A stretch of 64,000 nucleotides of DNA from an uncultured Mycobacteriaceae bacterium (GCA_902826815.1 CADEGF010000003.1:62001-126000); one strand, 5' to 3'; positions 42,606 to 54,089 are shown, counted from the first letter of the stretch. Notes: a model not told the origin generated them from the sequence alone. Translations and numbers: made by a program.

Positions 42606-43273
42606 CCCCTCAGCGCGGAAATCGTGGTGGCTTCGATGCAGGTACACAGATCGCGCGGATTGTCGAATACGGCTTCGGCGCCGGACTTTTCGAGCTCTGC
42701 CCCTGATACTCCGCCACTGAGGAGCCCGATGGCGGCCACACCGGTACGACCGCATGCGATCATGTCCCACACCGCGTCGCCGACATAGACGGCGTGATCG
42801 GCATCGACGCCTGCGCGGTCAAGCGCGACGTCGATGATGGACGGGTTCGGCTTGGCGACCTCGACGTCCCTGGACGACGTGGCGGCTGAGACGAGGTCGT
42901 CGCAGTCGAGTACGCCGCGGGTCATCGACAACTCTTCTTCGCTCGCCGAGCTGGCCAGTACGACCTGCAGGCCGAGCGAGCGGACCCGCTCGAGAAGTTC
43001 GCGTGCACCGGGCAGAGGTCGCAGAAGCGGCGCCGCCTCTTTCAGGTATTGCAGGTGCAGATCCTTCGCCCGCTGCTTGGCGTCTTCGTCGGCGTCGCCG
43101 GACAACGATTCGAGCAACCGGGCACCGTCCATGCCGATGGAACGATGAGTCCGCCACGCCTCGACCGCGATACCCGCCTCGTCGAACGCCCGGCACCAGG
43201 CGTACACGTGCAGATAATTCGAGTCGACGAGGGTGCCGTCCATATCGAACAGCACCGCGGGCGTGTCGGCCAT
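42602..43273 (-). CDS. HAD-family phosphatase
   Basis: A 223-residue HAD subfamily IA phosphatase with a four-helix cap. Motif I is VLFDMDGTLVDS, motif II is the serine in LASSASEEEL, the lysine is in EVAKPNPS, and motif III is VGDAVWDM. The length and cap match phosphoglycolate phosphatase, beta-phosphoglucomutase and similar proteins; the substrate cannot be told. It stands alone between convergent CYP124 and a cupredoxin lipoprotein on the same strand. Confidence 0.88.
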   Translation of the reverse strand: MADTPAVLFDMDGTLVDSNYLHVYAWCRAFDEAGIAVEAWRTHRSIGMDGARLLESLSGDADEDAKQRAKDLHLQYLKEAAPLLRPLPGARELLERVRSLGLQVVLASSASEEELSMTRGVLDCDDLVSAATSSRDVEVAKPNPSIIDVALDRAGVDADHAVYVGDAVWDMIACGRTGVAAIGLLSGGVSGAELEKSGAEAVFDNPRDLCTCIEATTISALRG

Positions 43274-43312
43274 CGCAGGTGGATGCCCTACGTCGACCAG
43301 GGTTAAACGCCG

Positions 43313-43699
43313 CTATTGGACTATCAGCGTGCCTTTCATCGTCGGGTGATAGACGCAGTGGAACTGGTACTGGCCCGGCTCGGTGGGGGCAGTGAGCGTT
43401 TTGCTCTTACCGCCGTCGACGTGGACATCGAATGCACCCTCGGTCTGCGATGTGACCGAATGCTCCACCGTGTCGTTGTTGACGATGGTGATCTCGGTGC
43501 CGGGCGCGACGGTGAGCGGCTTGCCGAACGCCATATTCGCGATGGTGAGCGTCGGGCCCGCGGCTGCGGTCTGACTCTCCTCGCTCGCGGTCGCCGTCGC
43601 GGACGCCGCGTACTCGCCCGTACTGCTCGATCCGCCACATCCCGTCACGAGCGCCGCGATGACAGCCATTGCCGATATGAACGTGCTGATCTTCTTCAA
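43313..43699 (-). CDS. Cupredoxin lipoprotein
   Basis: A 128-residue exported blue-copper-like protein. The lipobox VTGC gives lipidation at Cys21. The mature domain has the plastocyanin pattern with type-1 copper ligands His80 (DTVEHSVTS), Cys115 and His118 (FHCVYHPTM) and Met121. It probably transfers electrons or binds copper at the outer face of the membrane. A TTG start is required because no ATG or GTG is in frame before the signal; AGGGG lies upstream. No copper-efflux genes are adjacent. Confidence 0.85.
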   Translation of the reverse strand: MKKISTFISAMAVIAALVTGCGGSSSTGEYAASATATASEESQTAAAGPTLTIANMAFGKPLTVAPGTEITIVNNDTVEHSVTSQTEGAFDVHVDGGKSKTLTAPTEPGQYQFHCVYHPTMKGTLIVQ

Positions 43700-43776
43700 C
43701 CCAGACCCCTAACTTTCTCGACCTACCTCGGACACGAGCGAGGGGCCGCCGCGGTTCAGTGGGAACGGGATCGGCG

Positions 43777-44469
43777 TCACCGCATCCACTCGCGCTGTTC
43801 GACGAGGAACAGGCACAGCGTGACTGCCAGGAAGCCCGCGGGCAGCCAGATCGCGTGCACGCCCCAGGCGCCCGTGCCGAATGCGCCGCAGAGCGCGCCG
43901 CCTGCGAACGCCACGATCAACGTGCCGTAGACAACGACGGCGCGGCGCGCATCTGCACGTTTCTCCACCAGCCCGTCGTAGGCCGACTCCATGAAGCGCA
44001 TCAGGTTGCCGGTGGTGGCGACGGGCAGGTACGCCAGGTCTCCTATCTTGCGGAACAGACCGATCTGCACCGCGGCGAGAAACGAGATCGGCACGGTGAC
44101 GAAGTTGTGGTCCACCGACGAGGGCACGAACCCGATGGCGGCGAGCACTGCCGCCTGGATCGCGATGGTCCAGCGCAGCGAGTGCGGCACCACCTGCTCG
44201 ACGCGGCCCGATTTGATGTGGGACGCCAGCAGCATGCCCGAGATGAACGCCAACAGTGGCCACACGTGCGCCAGAGCCGCGGTGAATTGCCGTTCGGATA
44301 CATCGATTGCCGAGAAGATCACGTTCGCGGTCTGCACATTGGCGAACACATGTCCCCGGGCGATGTAGGTGTGCGCGTCGAGGAAGCCGTTGGTCAACGT
44401 CAGCAGCACGGCGAACCACAACGTGTTCGACCGCTCAGCGTCGACTGGACCGCTCAGCGCATCCGTCAT
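43777..44469 (-). CDS. DUF1275 (YoaK-like) membrane protein
   Basis: A 230-residue membrane protein with about six transmembrane segments and the DUF1275 signature GFLDAHTYIARGHVFANVQTANV near the N-terminus, plus KIGDLAYLPVATTGNLMRF. The family is widespread and of unknown transport or scaffold function. Its ATG overlaps the stop of the upstream glycosyltransferase by four bases, which implies translational coupling and perhaps a shared envelope role. Confidence 0.88.
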   Translation of the reverse strand: MTDALSGPVDAERSNTLWFAVLLTLTNGFLDAHTYIARGHVFANVQTANVIFSAIDVSERQFTAALAHVWPLLAFISGMLLASHIKSGRVEQVVPHSLRWTIAIQAAVLAAIGFVPSSVDHNFVTVPISFLAAVQIGLFRKIGDLAYLPVATTGNLMRFMESAYDGLVEKRADARRAVVVYGTLIVAFAGGALCGAFGTGAWGVHAIWLPAGFLAVTLCLFLVEQREWMR

Positions 44470-45608
44470 TCGGCAAACGTAACGCCTCGACGGAGTGACC
44501 GCCTATGCCGCGCCATCGCCCCGAGCATCCCTTTCGCGGCGCGCGGCCACGAGAACTGTTCGGCCCGTCTGCGCGCATTGAAGCGCCGCAACGCTTCCGG
44601 CCTGCTGATGACCGAGGAGACCGCGTGCGCGATCGCCAGCGGATCGTTGTCGGCCGTCGCGCCACTGTCGGTGCTGACGATCTCGGCCAGCGCCGAGGTC
44701 CGAGACACCACCGCAGGAGTGCCGCAGGCCAGCGCTTCCAATGCCGCAAGCCCGAAGGTCTCGTGCGGCCCCGGCGCCAGCGCCACATCGGCTGACGCCA
44801 GGATGGTCGCGACCGTGTCGCGGCAGGCGATGTATCCGGTGAAGTCGACAGGCAACCGGGCGGCCTGGCGCTCGAGTCGTGCACGCATCGGTCCCTCGCC
44901 GATAACGACGAGTCGCGCGTCGACTCCGGAATGACGCAGTGCGCTGACGGTGTCGATGCTCCTGTGCGCATGCTTCTCCACCGACAGCCGACCGCAGTGC
45001 ACCAGGAGAAGTTGGTTGCGGCGCGCCCACCGCTGTCTGACCGACGCGGAATGGCGGCAGGGGTGAAACTGGTCGAGGTCGACACCGAGCGGCACGGTCA
45101 CCACATTCGGGGCGTGAATGCGGTCGAACTCCGCACGGGCGAACGCCGTCGTGCAGACCACGGCGTCGTAGTCGGCGGCCGTGTGGCGGTTGGCGTAATC
45201 CGCGACGCTGCGCGCGACACGACGCGGAAGTACCTGTCCCACAAGCCGGTCGAGGCGCTCGTGCGAGATCATCACGGTGGCGATGTCGTGTTGGCGACCC
45301 CACCGTCCTAGCGATCGCAGCGTCAGCCGGTCGGATACCTCGATGGCGTCGGGCGCCAGTCCTTGCAGCAGTGCCATCACCGGCTTGGGTAGCACAGCGC
45401 GGTAGCCGCCGGTGAACGGAATCAGCCTTGCGGGTAGCGAAATCCGTGTGACGCCGGATTGCAATCCGACAGTTTCGGGGTGCTGACCGGGTACGACAAG
45501 GAAGACTTCGTGGCCGGCCGCCGAGTACTCGGCGCCGAGGCGGTCGACCGCAGTTCGCAGGCCGCCCGAGCGGGGCCCGTAGAAATTGGCGACCTGAATT
45601 ACACGCAT
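44466..45608 (-). CDS. GT4-type glycosyltransferase
   Basis: A 380-residue GT-B glycosyltransferase. The N-domain starts RVIQVANFYGPRSGGLRTAVDRLG. The C-domain carries the donor-site signatures HCGRLSVEKHAHRSID and ALAPGPHETFGLAALEALACGTPAVVS, with the E-x7-E retaining motif. It resembles mycobacterial mannosyl- or phosphatidylinositol-type transferases, but the acceptor is unknown. Cytosolic-face action with a nucleotide-sugar donor is expected. It is coupled to the DUF1275 gene downstream. Confidence 0.85.
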   Translation of the reverse strand: MRVIQVANFYGPRSGGLRTAVDRLGAEYSAAGHEVFLVVPGQHPETVGLQSGVTRISLPARLIPFTGGYRAVLPKPVMALLQGLAPDAIEVSDRLTLRSLGRWGRQHDIATVMISHERLDRLVGQVLPRRVARSVADYANRHTAADYDAVVCTTAFARAEFDRIHAPNVVTVPLGVDLDQFHPCRHSASVRQRWARRNQLLLVHCGRLSVEKHAHRSIDTVSALRHSGVDARLVVIGEGPMRARLERQAARLPVDFTGYIACRDTVATILASADVALAPGPHETFGLAALEALACGTPAVVSRTSALAEIVSTDSGATADNDPLAIAHAVSSVISRPEALRRFNARRRAEQFSWPRAAKGMLGAMARHRRSLRRGVTFAE

Positions 45609-45696
45609 GCCTGAATGAGAACCGGCACTTCTGTGCCGCCGTCGACGCTGCTACGACAGGTGTCTTAACGCATCGTGAACAACGCCTCACATGACG

Positions 45697-46629
45697 TCAG
45701 ACCACGTAGCGGCTCAGCCAATCCTGGACCCGGCGCCACGCATCCGCGGCAGCCGTCGCGTTGTAGCGTTCGGCGTTCGTGTCGTTGAAGAACGCATGGT
45801 TGGCGTCAGGTTCGGTGACCAGCTCGTGCACCATACCGGCCTTCTCAAGCGCCGCTTTGGCGGCGGGCTCGGTCTTGTTCACGCGGTCATCGAGCGAACC
45901 GTAGAAGCCAAGCACCGCAACGTCCTTGGAGCCCGCGAAGTCGGGGTTGTCGGGGGCCGGGCCGTAGAACGGGACAGCCGCCGCCAGCTCCGGCGAACCG
46001 GCGGCCAGGAGTCGCCACACCAGTCCCCCGCCCATGCAGAAGCCGACCGCGGCGACCTTCTTGTCAGGCACCCGCCGCTGCAATTCGCCGATACCCGACT
46101 TGAGGTCGGCCACGAACTGCTCGTTTCCTATGTTGCCGAGCGCAGCCGTGGCCTCGGCCGGATCGGCGAACTTACCGGTACCTCCCTGACCCGAGAGCAG
46201 GTCGATGGCAAGCGCGGAGTAGCCGATCCCGGCGAAGCGGCCTGCCACCGAGCGGGTCCAGTCGTTGAGACCCTTGTTCTCATGGATGACGAGCACACCC
46301 CCACGGGCGTTCGGCGCTTCGGCCCACGCCGCCTGAAGCTCACCCTGCGGGCCCTGCCAGGTGATCGGTGTGGTGGGTAGCGCCTTATCGGACCCCGGCG
46401 GCGGTGCGCTTGCCGCAGTGGACTCGCTCGACGTCACCTCGGCCGTCGAAGTGGCGGATGCGTCCGTGTTGGGCTTCTTGTTCTCACCGCACGCGGCGAT
46501 CAGCGCTGTCGCCGTCGCGGTACCCACTCCGAGCAGTGCCAGCCTGCGCAGCGCCTCCCGTCTGGACATCAGCCCGTCGACATGGTCGGTCGCGATTTCT
46601 TCGGCGATGTAGCGCTGCAGTGGTGTCAC
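45697..46629 (-). CDS. Exported dienelactone hydrolase-family protein
   Basis: A 310-residue protein. The N-terminus (VTPLQRYIAEEIATDHVDGLMSRREALRRLALLG) has a twin-arginine-like SRREALRR motif, and ALIAACG provides a lipobox, so a Tat-exported lipoprotein is likely. The catalytic domain has VIHENKGLNDW, the Cys nucleophile in VGFCMGGG, the Asp in GSLDDRV, and His in DANHAF. Dienelactone hydrolases open lactones; an esterase role outside the membrane is plausible. I chose GTG 46629; a TTG 19 codons upstream is possible but overlaps the divergent promoter. Confidence 0.82.
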   Translation of the reverse strand: MTPLQRYIAEEIATDHVDGLMSRREALRRLALLGVGTATATALIAACGENKKPNTDASATSTAEVTSSESTAASAPPPGSDKALPTTPITWQGPQGELQAAWAEAPNARGGVLVIHENKGLNDWTRSVAGRFAGIGYSALAIDLLSGQGGTGKFADPAEATAALGNIGNEQFVADLKSGIGELQRRVPDKKVAAVGFCMGGGLVWRLLAAGSPELAAAVPFYGPAPDNPDFAGSKDVAVLGFYGSLDDRVNKTEPAAKAALEKAGMVHELVTEPDANHAFFNDTNAERYNATAAADAWRRVQDWLSRYVV

Positions 46630-46695
46630 CTTCGCGAGTATGCGCCTGAACGCTGAAGTCGGGTAGACGCTTCCGTTTTCGGGCAATACTCAGTT

Positions 46696-47613
46696 ATGGA
46701 CGCGAGACCGGCTCGATCCCTGAGTGGGCGCGTCGCTGTCGTCGCTGGCGCGACGCGCGGCGCGGGCCGCGGCATCGCCGCGGCCCTCGGCGAAGCCGGC
46801 GCGACCGTGGTGTGCACCGGTCGCAGCTCCGTCTCGGGTGGCAAGGTTTCCGACTACGACCGTCCGGAGACCATCGAGGAGACCGCCGCGCTCGTCGACG
46901 AACTCGGCGGAGAGGGCCTCGCCATCCAGGTGGACCATCTCGAGGCGGACGAGGTGCGCGCGCTGGCGCACCGGATCCGCGGCGACTATGGCCGCATCGA
47001 CATCCTGGTCAACGACATCTGGGGCGCGGAGGTGCTCAAGGGCCCACCGCCCACGTGGAACAGACCGATCTGGGAACACGACCTCGACGACGGCCTGCGG
47101 ATTCTGCGATTGGGCATCGACACTCACCTGATCACGTCGCACTGCCTGCATCCGTTGCTGATCGAGCATCCCGGCGGGCTGCTTGTCGAGGTGACTGACG
47201 GAACGCGCGAGTACAACGACGAGAACTTCCGGCTCTCGGTCTTCTACGACCTGGCCAAGACCGCCGTGAACCGCCTAGCATTCGCACACGGCCACGAGCT
47301 GGCGACCTACGGTGCGACCGCCGTCGCCGTGACGCCGGGTTGGCTGCGCTCGGAGATGATGCTCGACAACTGGGGCGTCACCGAGGCCAACTGGCGCACA
47401 GCGCTCGATCCGGACCGCGATGACGGATTACCCACCGCGCCGCCGCCGTTCGCCGAGTCGGAGTCTCCGCGCTTCGTCGGCCGTGGTGTCGCTGCAATCG
47501 CGGCGGATGACGACCGTGCGCGGTGGAATCAGCGGTCGGTGACGTCGGCCGACCTGGCGCATGAATACGGCTTCACCGATATCGACGGCCGGCAACCCGA
47601 CGGCTGGACGTGA
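46696..47613 (+). CDS. SDR-family oxidoreductase
   Basis: A 305-residue SDR. The cofactor loop is VAGATRGAGRGIA. The usual NNAG reads VNDIWG, a known variant in a mycobacterial/actinobacterial SDR subgroup. The catalytic pair is in YDLAKTAVNRLA. A long C-terminal part (LDPDRDDGLPTAPPPFAESESPRFVG) is typical of that subgroup. The substrate is unknown. The ATG is nine bases from the upstream TTG alternative of the divergent gene. Confidence 0.85.
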   Translation: MDARPARSLSGRVAVVAGATRGAGRGIAAALGEAGATVVCTGRSSVSGGKVSDYDRPETIEETAALVDELGGEGLAIQVDHLEADEVRALAHRIRGDYGRIDILVNDIWGAEVLKGPPPTWNRPIWEHDLDDGLRILRLGIDTHLITSHCLHPLLIEHPGGLLVEVTDGTREYNDENFRLSVFYDLAKTAVNRLAFAHGHELATYGATAVAVTPGWLRSEMMLDNWGVTEANWRTALDPDRDDGLPTAPPPFAESESPRFVGRGVAAIAADDDRARWNQRSVTSADLAHEYGFTDIDGRQPDGWT

Positions 47614-47681
47614 CCAAATCCCTGGTCAGTGCCGTGAGAACCACTGAGTAGACAAATTTTGAAATCTGTTCACCATTTTCA

Positions 47682-47711
47682 TTGACACCTCGATGTTGTG
47701 GCCTGTTCTAT
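47682..47711 (+). promoter_or_regulatory. Sigma-A-like promoter
   Basis: TTGACA (47682-47687), an 18-base spacer, and TTCTAT (47706-47711) lie six bases before GTG 47718. The transcript would begin at or next to the start codon, so the amidohydrolase is probably leaderless. Confidence 0.55.
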
Positions 47712-47717
47712 GGCTGG

Positions 47718-49508
47718 GTGACTTTCGACGTGATCATTCGAAACGGCCGCTGGTTCGACGGCACCGGCGCCCCGGCCGTGGTCCGGAATCTCGGCATACG
47801 TGACGGACGGGTCGCCGCGGTGACACCGGACCACCTGGACGAGGCGGGATGTCCGACCGTGATGGATGCGTCGGACAAGTGGGTGCTGCCCGGCATGCTC
47901 GACATCCACACGCATTACGACGTCGAGGTGCTCAACGGTCCGTCGCTTTCGGAATCGTTGCGCCACGGTGTGACCACGGTGATGCTCGGATCGTGCTCGC
48001 TGTCCACGGTCTACGTCGACGGTGCCGATGCCGGCGACATTTTCGGTCGCGTCGAGGCGATCCCGCGCGATCACGTCATCGCCGCCGTCGACGACAACAA
48101 GACGTGGTCCAACGGCGAGGAGTACATCCAGGCACTTGAGAAGCGTGCGCTCGGTCCGAACGTCGCCGCCTTCATCGGGCACTCGGATATGCGTGCAGCT
48201 GTGATGGGTCTGGATCGTTCTACGCGGAAGCGGGAACGTCCGACACGGGCCGAGCAGGCGCAGATGGAGCAGATGCTGTCGGAGGCGCTGACGGCGGGCT
48301 TCGTCGGAATGTCTTCTCAGCAACTGCTTTTCGACAAGCTCGACGGCGATATCTGCCGATCACGGACACTTCCGTCGACCTATGCCAAACCCAATGAACT
48401 GCGCAGGCTGAAGTCGTTACTACGCCGTGCGGGCCGGGTGTTGCAAGCCGGACCTGATATCGGCAACCCGTTCAACCTCGGTTCGCAGCTCGCTCAATCG
48501 CTCGGGATTCTCCGAAACCCGTTGAAGACCAGCCTGTTGTCGGCCGCCGATGTGAAGGCCAACCCGTTTGCGGTGTTGGGTATGGGCCCGGCGGCGAGGC
48601 TCGTCAACCGGCTCGGCGGCGACTTCCGCTGGCAGCACCTTCCTGTGCCGTTCGAGGTGTACGCCGACGGAATCGACCTGGTCATCTTCGAGGAGTTCGG
48701 CGCGGGCGCCGCAGCGCTGCATCTGCGCGACGAAGTGGAACGAAACGCGATGATGCGCGACGAGTCATACCGGCGTCAGTTCCGCAAGCAGTACGAGAGC
48801 AAGTTCGGCGTGCGCGTGTGGCATCGCGACTTCTTCGATGCGGAGATCGTCGATTGCCCGGACACCTCGGTGATGGGCAAATCGTTCGGGCAGGTCGGCG
48901 TGGACAGAGGCGGTCTGCATCCGGTCGACGCCTTCCTCGACCTGGTGCTCGAGCACGGCAGAGCGCTGCGGTGGCACACCACGATCTCCAACCACCGACC
49001 CGACGTGCTGAAGAAGCTTGCGCGGGATGACGGTGTGCAGATGGGCTTCTCGGACGCCGGTGCGCACCTTCGCAACATGGCGTTCTACAACATGGGGCTG
49101 CGGCTGCTGCGCCATGTGCGAGACGCCGAACGTGCCGGGCAACCGTTCATGTCGGTTGAACAGGCTGTGCACCGGCTGACCGGCGAGCTCGCCGACTGGT
49201 ACCGCATCGATGCGGGCCACCTCCGGATCGGTGATCGCGCCGATCTGGTGATCGTCGATCCCGAGCGGCTCGATGCGACGCTCGAGGACTATGCCGAAGA
49301 CCGGGTCGAGCAGTACGGCGGGCTGTCGCGGATGGTCAACCGTAACGACGACACCGTGTCGGCCGTATTCGTCGGCGGGCGTGCGGTTTTCGCCGACGGC
49401 TCACTGACCGACATCGTCGGCAGGGAGCGCACCGGCCGATTTCTGCGGGCCACCGAGGATGTGCCTGCGCAGAAGCACGACGATATGGAGCTGGCCAGTG
49501 TCCGTTGA
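47718..49508 (+). CDS. D-aminoacylase-type amidohydrolase
   Basis: A 596-residue metal-dependent amidohydrolase. It begins with the family strand FDVIIRNGRWFDGTGAPAVVRNLGIRDGRV. The metal site HTHYD is in LDIHTHYDVEV. Further sites are IGHSDMRAAVMG and FSDAGAHLRNM, and a C-terminal HLRIGDRADLVIVDP element is shared with N-acyl-D-amino-acid deacylases and M. tuberculosis Rv2913c as I recall it. It probably removes acyl groups from D-amino acids or a related amide. The GTG giving VTFDVIIRNG follows a good promoter; the TTG that forms the -35 element is not a start. Confidence 0.88.
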   Translation: MTFDVIIRNGRWFDGTGAPAVVRNLGIRDGRVAAVTPDHLDEAGCPTVMDASDKWVLPGMLDIHTHYDVEVLNGPSLSESLRHGVTTVMLGSCSLSTVYVDGADAGDIFGRVEAIPRDHVIAAVDDNKTWSNGEEYIQALEKRALGPNVAAFIGHSDMRAAVMGLDRSTRKRERPTRAEQAQMEQMLSEALTAGFVGMSSQQLLFDKLDGDICRSRTLPSTYAKPNELRRLKSLLRRAGRVLQAGPDIGNPFNLGSQLAQSLGILRNPLKTSLLSAADVKANPFAVLGMGPAARLVNRLGGDFRWQHLPVPFEVYADGIDLVIFEEFGAGAAALHLRDEVERNAMMRDESYRRQFRKQYESKFGVRVWHRDFFDAEIVDCPDTSVMGKSFGQVGVDRGGLHPVDAFLDLVLEHGRALRWHTTISNHRPDVLKKLARDDGVQMGFSDAGAHLRNMAFYNMGLRLLRHVRDAERAGQPFMSVEQAVHRLTGELADWYRIDAGHLRIGDRADLVIVDPERLDATLEDYAEDRVEQYGGLSRMVNRNDDTVSAVFVGGRAVFADGSLTDIVGRERTGRFLRATEDVPAQKHDDMELASVR

Positions 49509-49941
49509 GAGGATCGTCCTGGACATGTGGAAGGCGCTGTCGGACCGGGACTGGGAGTCACTCAAGACCTACCTGTCCGACGACTGCATCTACCTCGACG
49601 TGCCCGTCGGGCCTGCGGCGGCGGCCCGCGGTCCGGACGACATCGTCAAGCGGCTCGAGATCGGGATCGCGCCGCTGAAGTCCTATGAGAACTTCGCGGG
49701 TCTGATGGTCGTCAACGACGCCGACGTGATGTACGAACATCACGAGGAATGGCATTGGAATACAGGGGAATCCGCTGTCCTGCAGTTCGTCACCGTGCAT
49801 CGCGTCGAGCACGGCAAGATCACGCTGTGGAAGGATTACTGGGACATGTCGGGGCTGACCAGCCACGCACCGCCCAGCTGGTTGGAAGACTTCGCAACCG
49901 CCGACATGTCATGGATCTTCGACGCCACCGGTCTTGTCTGA
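49498..49941 (+). CDS. SnoaL/limonene-epoxide-hydrolase-like protein
   Basis: A 147-residue NTF2-like fold protein. It starts with VERIVLDMWKALSDRDWESLKTYLSDDCIYLDVPVGPAAAARGPDD and has the later strand-loop HRVEHGKITLWKDYWDM. It overlaps the amidohydrolase by 11 bases and is surely co-transcribed. The Asp-x-Arg-x-Asp catalytic layout of limonene epoxide hydrolase is not complete, so a binding or isomerase role is as likely. It may process or bind the product of the amidohydrolase. Confidence 0.82.
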   Translation: MSVERIVLDMWKALSDRDWESLKTYLSDDCIYLDVPVGPAAAARGPDDIVKRLEIGIAPLKSYENFAGLMVVNDADVMYEHHEEWHWNTGESAVLQFVTVHRVEHGKITLWKDYWDMSGLTSHAPPSWLEDFATADMSWIFDATGLV

Positions 49942-49962
49942 CGGCGCCTTTCACGCACTCCT

Positions 49963-51333
49963 TCACACGCTCCAGGCCATCCGGAACTTCTCGGCGAGCT
50001 CGTCGTCGCCGAGTTCACCGAAGTTCTCCTGCTCGTACCGGCGCACCGCCAGGATCGCATCGACTGCCTGCTCTCCGAGGATGCCCCGCATCCGGGAGGA
50101 GCCGTCGAGCGCGTCGAGTGCCTCGGCCTGGCTGGTCGGTAGCACCGCGATGCCGGCGTCCGCGCGCTGCTCGGCGCTCAGCGACGACGGGTCGACGGTG
50201 GCCTCAGCCGGGAGAGCGAGCTCCTGCTCGATGCCGTCGAGCGCGAGCCCGAGGATCGCTGCCGTGGCGAAGTACGGGTTGGCCGACGGGTCGACCACCT
50301 TCACCTCGACATTGGCGCCGTGCGGGTTGCTGCTTCCACCGACGAGGAATCGCACTGCGGCTTCCCGGTTTTCGGTGCCCCAACACACGTAGGCGCCCGA
50401 CCAGTGCCCTGGCTGGATCCGCAGTCCGGAGAGGATTGATCCGCAGAGAACAGCTTCCGCGTCGGCGAGACCCGCCACCAAACCGGCGACCGCCGACTCC
50501 CCTTCCGGTGTCATACCGCGTGCGCCGGTGCCGCCGGAGAACAGCGGCCGATCCGCCTTCTTCAGCGAGAAGTGTTGGTGTGCACCCGAGCCCACACTGC
50601 CTGCGAACGGCACCGGCGACAGGCTGACCCTCATGTCGTACCGTCGTGCCACCCTGCCGACGATGATCCGCATCAACGACAGCTGATCCGCGGCGGCAGT
50701 CGGAGTCTGCGGGGTCAGCGAGATCTCGAACTGGTTCACGCCGTACTCGGGGTGGAACTGCTCGATGGAAACCCCCGAACTGGTTGCGGCATCGGTCACG
50801 TCACGTACGAACCCCTCGAATTCGAGCACTCCGGCGAGTCCGTACTGCGCCCAGAGGTGGGCGGGCAGTCGGCTCCCGTCGGGCCCGACGAGAACGAACT
50901 CCATCTCGTGACCCACCAGCGCGTCGATCCCCGCGTCGGCGAGTCTCCCCTCGACGCGTGACAGCGTGCCGCGACTGCAGTACGGGTCCGGCTGACCGTC
51001 CTGATCGAAGAAGGCGCCTGGCGCCCAGGCCAATCCGTCGCCGAGGATCCGGAGCGCGCCGAGGTCGATCCTGATTCGCTGATCGCCGACGACACCGAGG
51101 GCGTCGCCGGATGCGATGCCGGTCTGGTCGATGGTGAAAACGTGCCAGACCGGGCTGGCTCCCAAACCGGGATCGGCGAACGCCCCCATGCGCCGCAGCG
51201 GAATGGTTTTCGCCTGTGTCAGACCCGCGGCGTTGACGACGGTGCCGATGAGGGTGGCCACCCCGTCGGATTCGAGCTGGGCGATGGCCGCTGCGGCGAG
51301 AGGTTTGGCTGCCCGTGATGTCACAGGAGCCAT
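49963..51333 (-). CDS. glnA3: Glutamine synthetase-like protein GlnA3
   Basis: A 456-residue type-I GS-fold protein. The metal-binding part is IGHEMEFVL-like (LVGHEMEFVL), the substrate loop is VGSGAHQHFSL, and the ATP/phosphate site is TENREAAVRFL, followed by EVKVVDPSANPY. The sequence agrees with the start and end of M. tuberculosis GlnA3 (Rv1878) as I recall it, including the C-terminus KFRMAWSV. GlnA3-type enzymes are thought to ligate glutamate to polyamines rather than ammonia. It shares direction with the CMD-family gene and the DHA2 exporter upstream. Confidence 0.9.
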   Translation of the reverse strand: MAPVTSRAAKPLAAAAIAQLESDGVATLIGTVVNAAGLTQAKTIPLRRMGAFADPGLGASPVWHVFTIDQTGIASGDALGVVGDQRIRIDLGALRILGDGLAWAPGAFFDQDGQPDPYCSRGTLSRVEGRLADAGIDALVGHEMEFVLVGPDGSRLPAHLWAQYGLAGVLEFEGFVRDVTDAATSSGVSIEQFHPEYGVNQFEISLTPQTPTAAADQLSLMRIIVGRVARRYDMRVSLSPVPFAGSVGSGAHQHFSLKKADRPLFSGGTGARGMTPEGESAVAGLVAGLADAEAVLCGSILSGLRIQPGHWSGAYVCWGTENREAAVRFLVGGSSNPHGANVEVKVVDPSANPYFATAAILGLALDGIEQELALPAEATVDPSSLSAEQRADAGIAVLPTSQAEALDALDGSSRMRGILGEQAVDAILAVRRYEQENFGELGDDELAEKFRMAWSV

Positions 51334-51361
51334 TGTGCGCCGTCGCGCACGGACACGAGAC

Positions 51362-51844
51362 CTACAGCGTGATCTTGCAGCTCTGGCCGATGTCGAGCGT
51401 GCGCAGCATCCTGCCCATGCCCAGCCACATCGCACAGGACAGCGCGAGGTCGGTCATCAACTCGTCGCTGAAATGCTCGCGCGCGCGGTCCCAGAAGTCC
51501 TCGTCGTCGCGCAGGCCGGTGTGGTCGCTGGCGAACCGTTCCGCGAACTCGGCCGCGATCCGTTCCTGGTCGCTGTATCCGGGCCATGTCCGCCATCCGG
51601 CCGCGTGGTCGTAGAGGTCCTCGTCGACGCCTGCCGCGATGCCGTCGGAGTCGCGGGTGTTCTGGCACACCACGCATTCGTTGTCGAGCGCGATGACCAT
51701 CCGGGCCAGCTCGCGAACCCGCATCGGCAGCCGGTTCTTGTTGTAGACCGCGTTGACGTAGCCGGCCATTCCGCCCCCGATATCGGGCGATTTAACGGCC
51801 CAGGCGGCGGCGTCATCGTCGGCGAAGTCTCCAATGCGGCTCAT
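51362..51844 (-). CDS. Carboxymuconolactone decarboxylase-family protein
   Basis: A 160-residue CMD/AhpD-like helical protein. The conserved core LPMRVRELARMVIALDNECVVCQNT contains the redox pair CVVC that marks the AhpD-type branch. AhpD-like proteins work as thiol peroxidase partners; CMD enzymes decarboxylate ring lactones. The CxxC favours a redox role. A KstR-type operator lies 33-46 bases before the ATG, placing it under probable sterol control. GlnA3 follows 28 bases downstream. Confidence 0.85.
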   Translation of the reverse strand: MSRIGDFADDDAAAWAVKSPDIGGGMAGYVNAVYNKNRLPMRVRELARMVIALDNECVVCQNTRDSDGIAAGVDEDLYDHAAGWRTWPGYSDQERIAAEFAERFASDHTGLRDDEDFWDRAREHFSDELMTDLALSCAMWLGMGRMLRTLDIGQSCKITL

Positions 51845-51876
51845 GGAAGAAAATCGTACGCTGATGCCGGAAAAAT

Positions 51877-51890
51877 TGGAACACGTTCTA
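51877..51890. promoter_or_regulatory. KstR-type operator
   Basis: TGGAACACGTTCTA matches TnnAACnnGTTnnA at all fixed positions. It is 33 bases upstream of the CMD-family ATG and 27 bases after the DHA2 exporter stop, so it should control the CMD gene and possibly glnA3 beyond it. Confidence 0.7.
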
Positions 51891-51916
51891 GAAAACAGGG
51901 TGTCGTCGCAGCTAGA

Positions 51917-54007
<2,091 letters not shown>

Positions 54008-54089
54008 TTAGATAGGCTACAAAAGTTACGGTGGTCCGGAGGCAGGGTTAACCGAGCGGTCGACGACGAAACGCGCTCGTCGGCGGAGC

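Noticed and set aside
47682-47684. TTG as the amidohydrolase start
   Set aside because: It is part of TTGACA, the likely -35 element, and the family sequence begins at GTG 47718.
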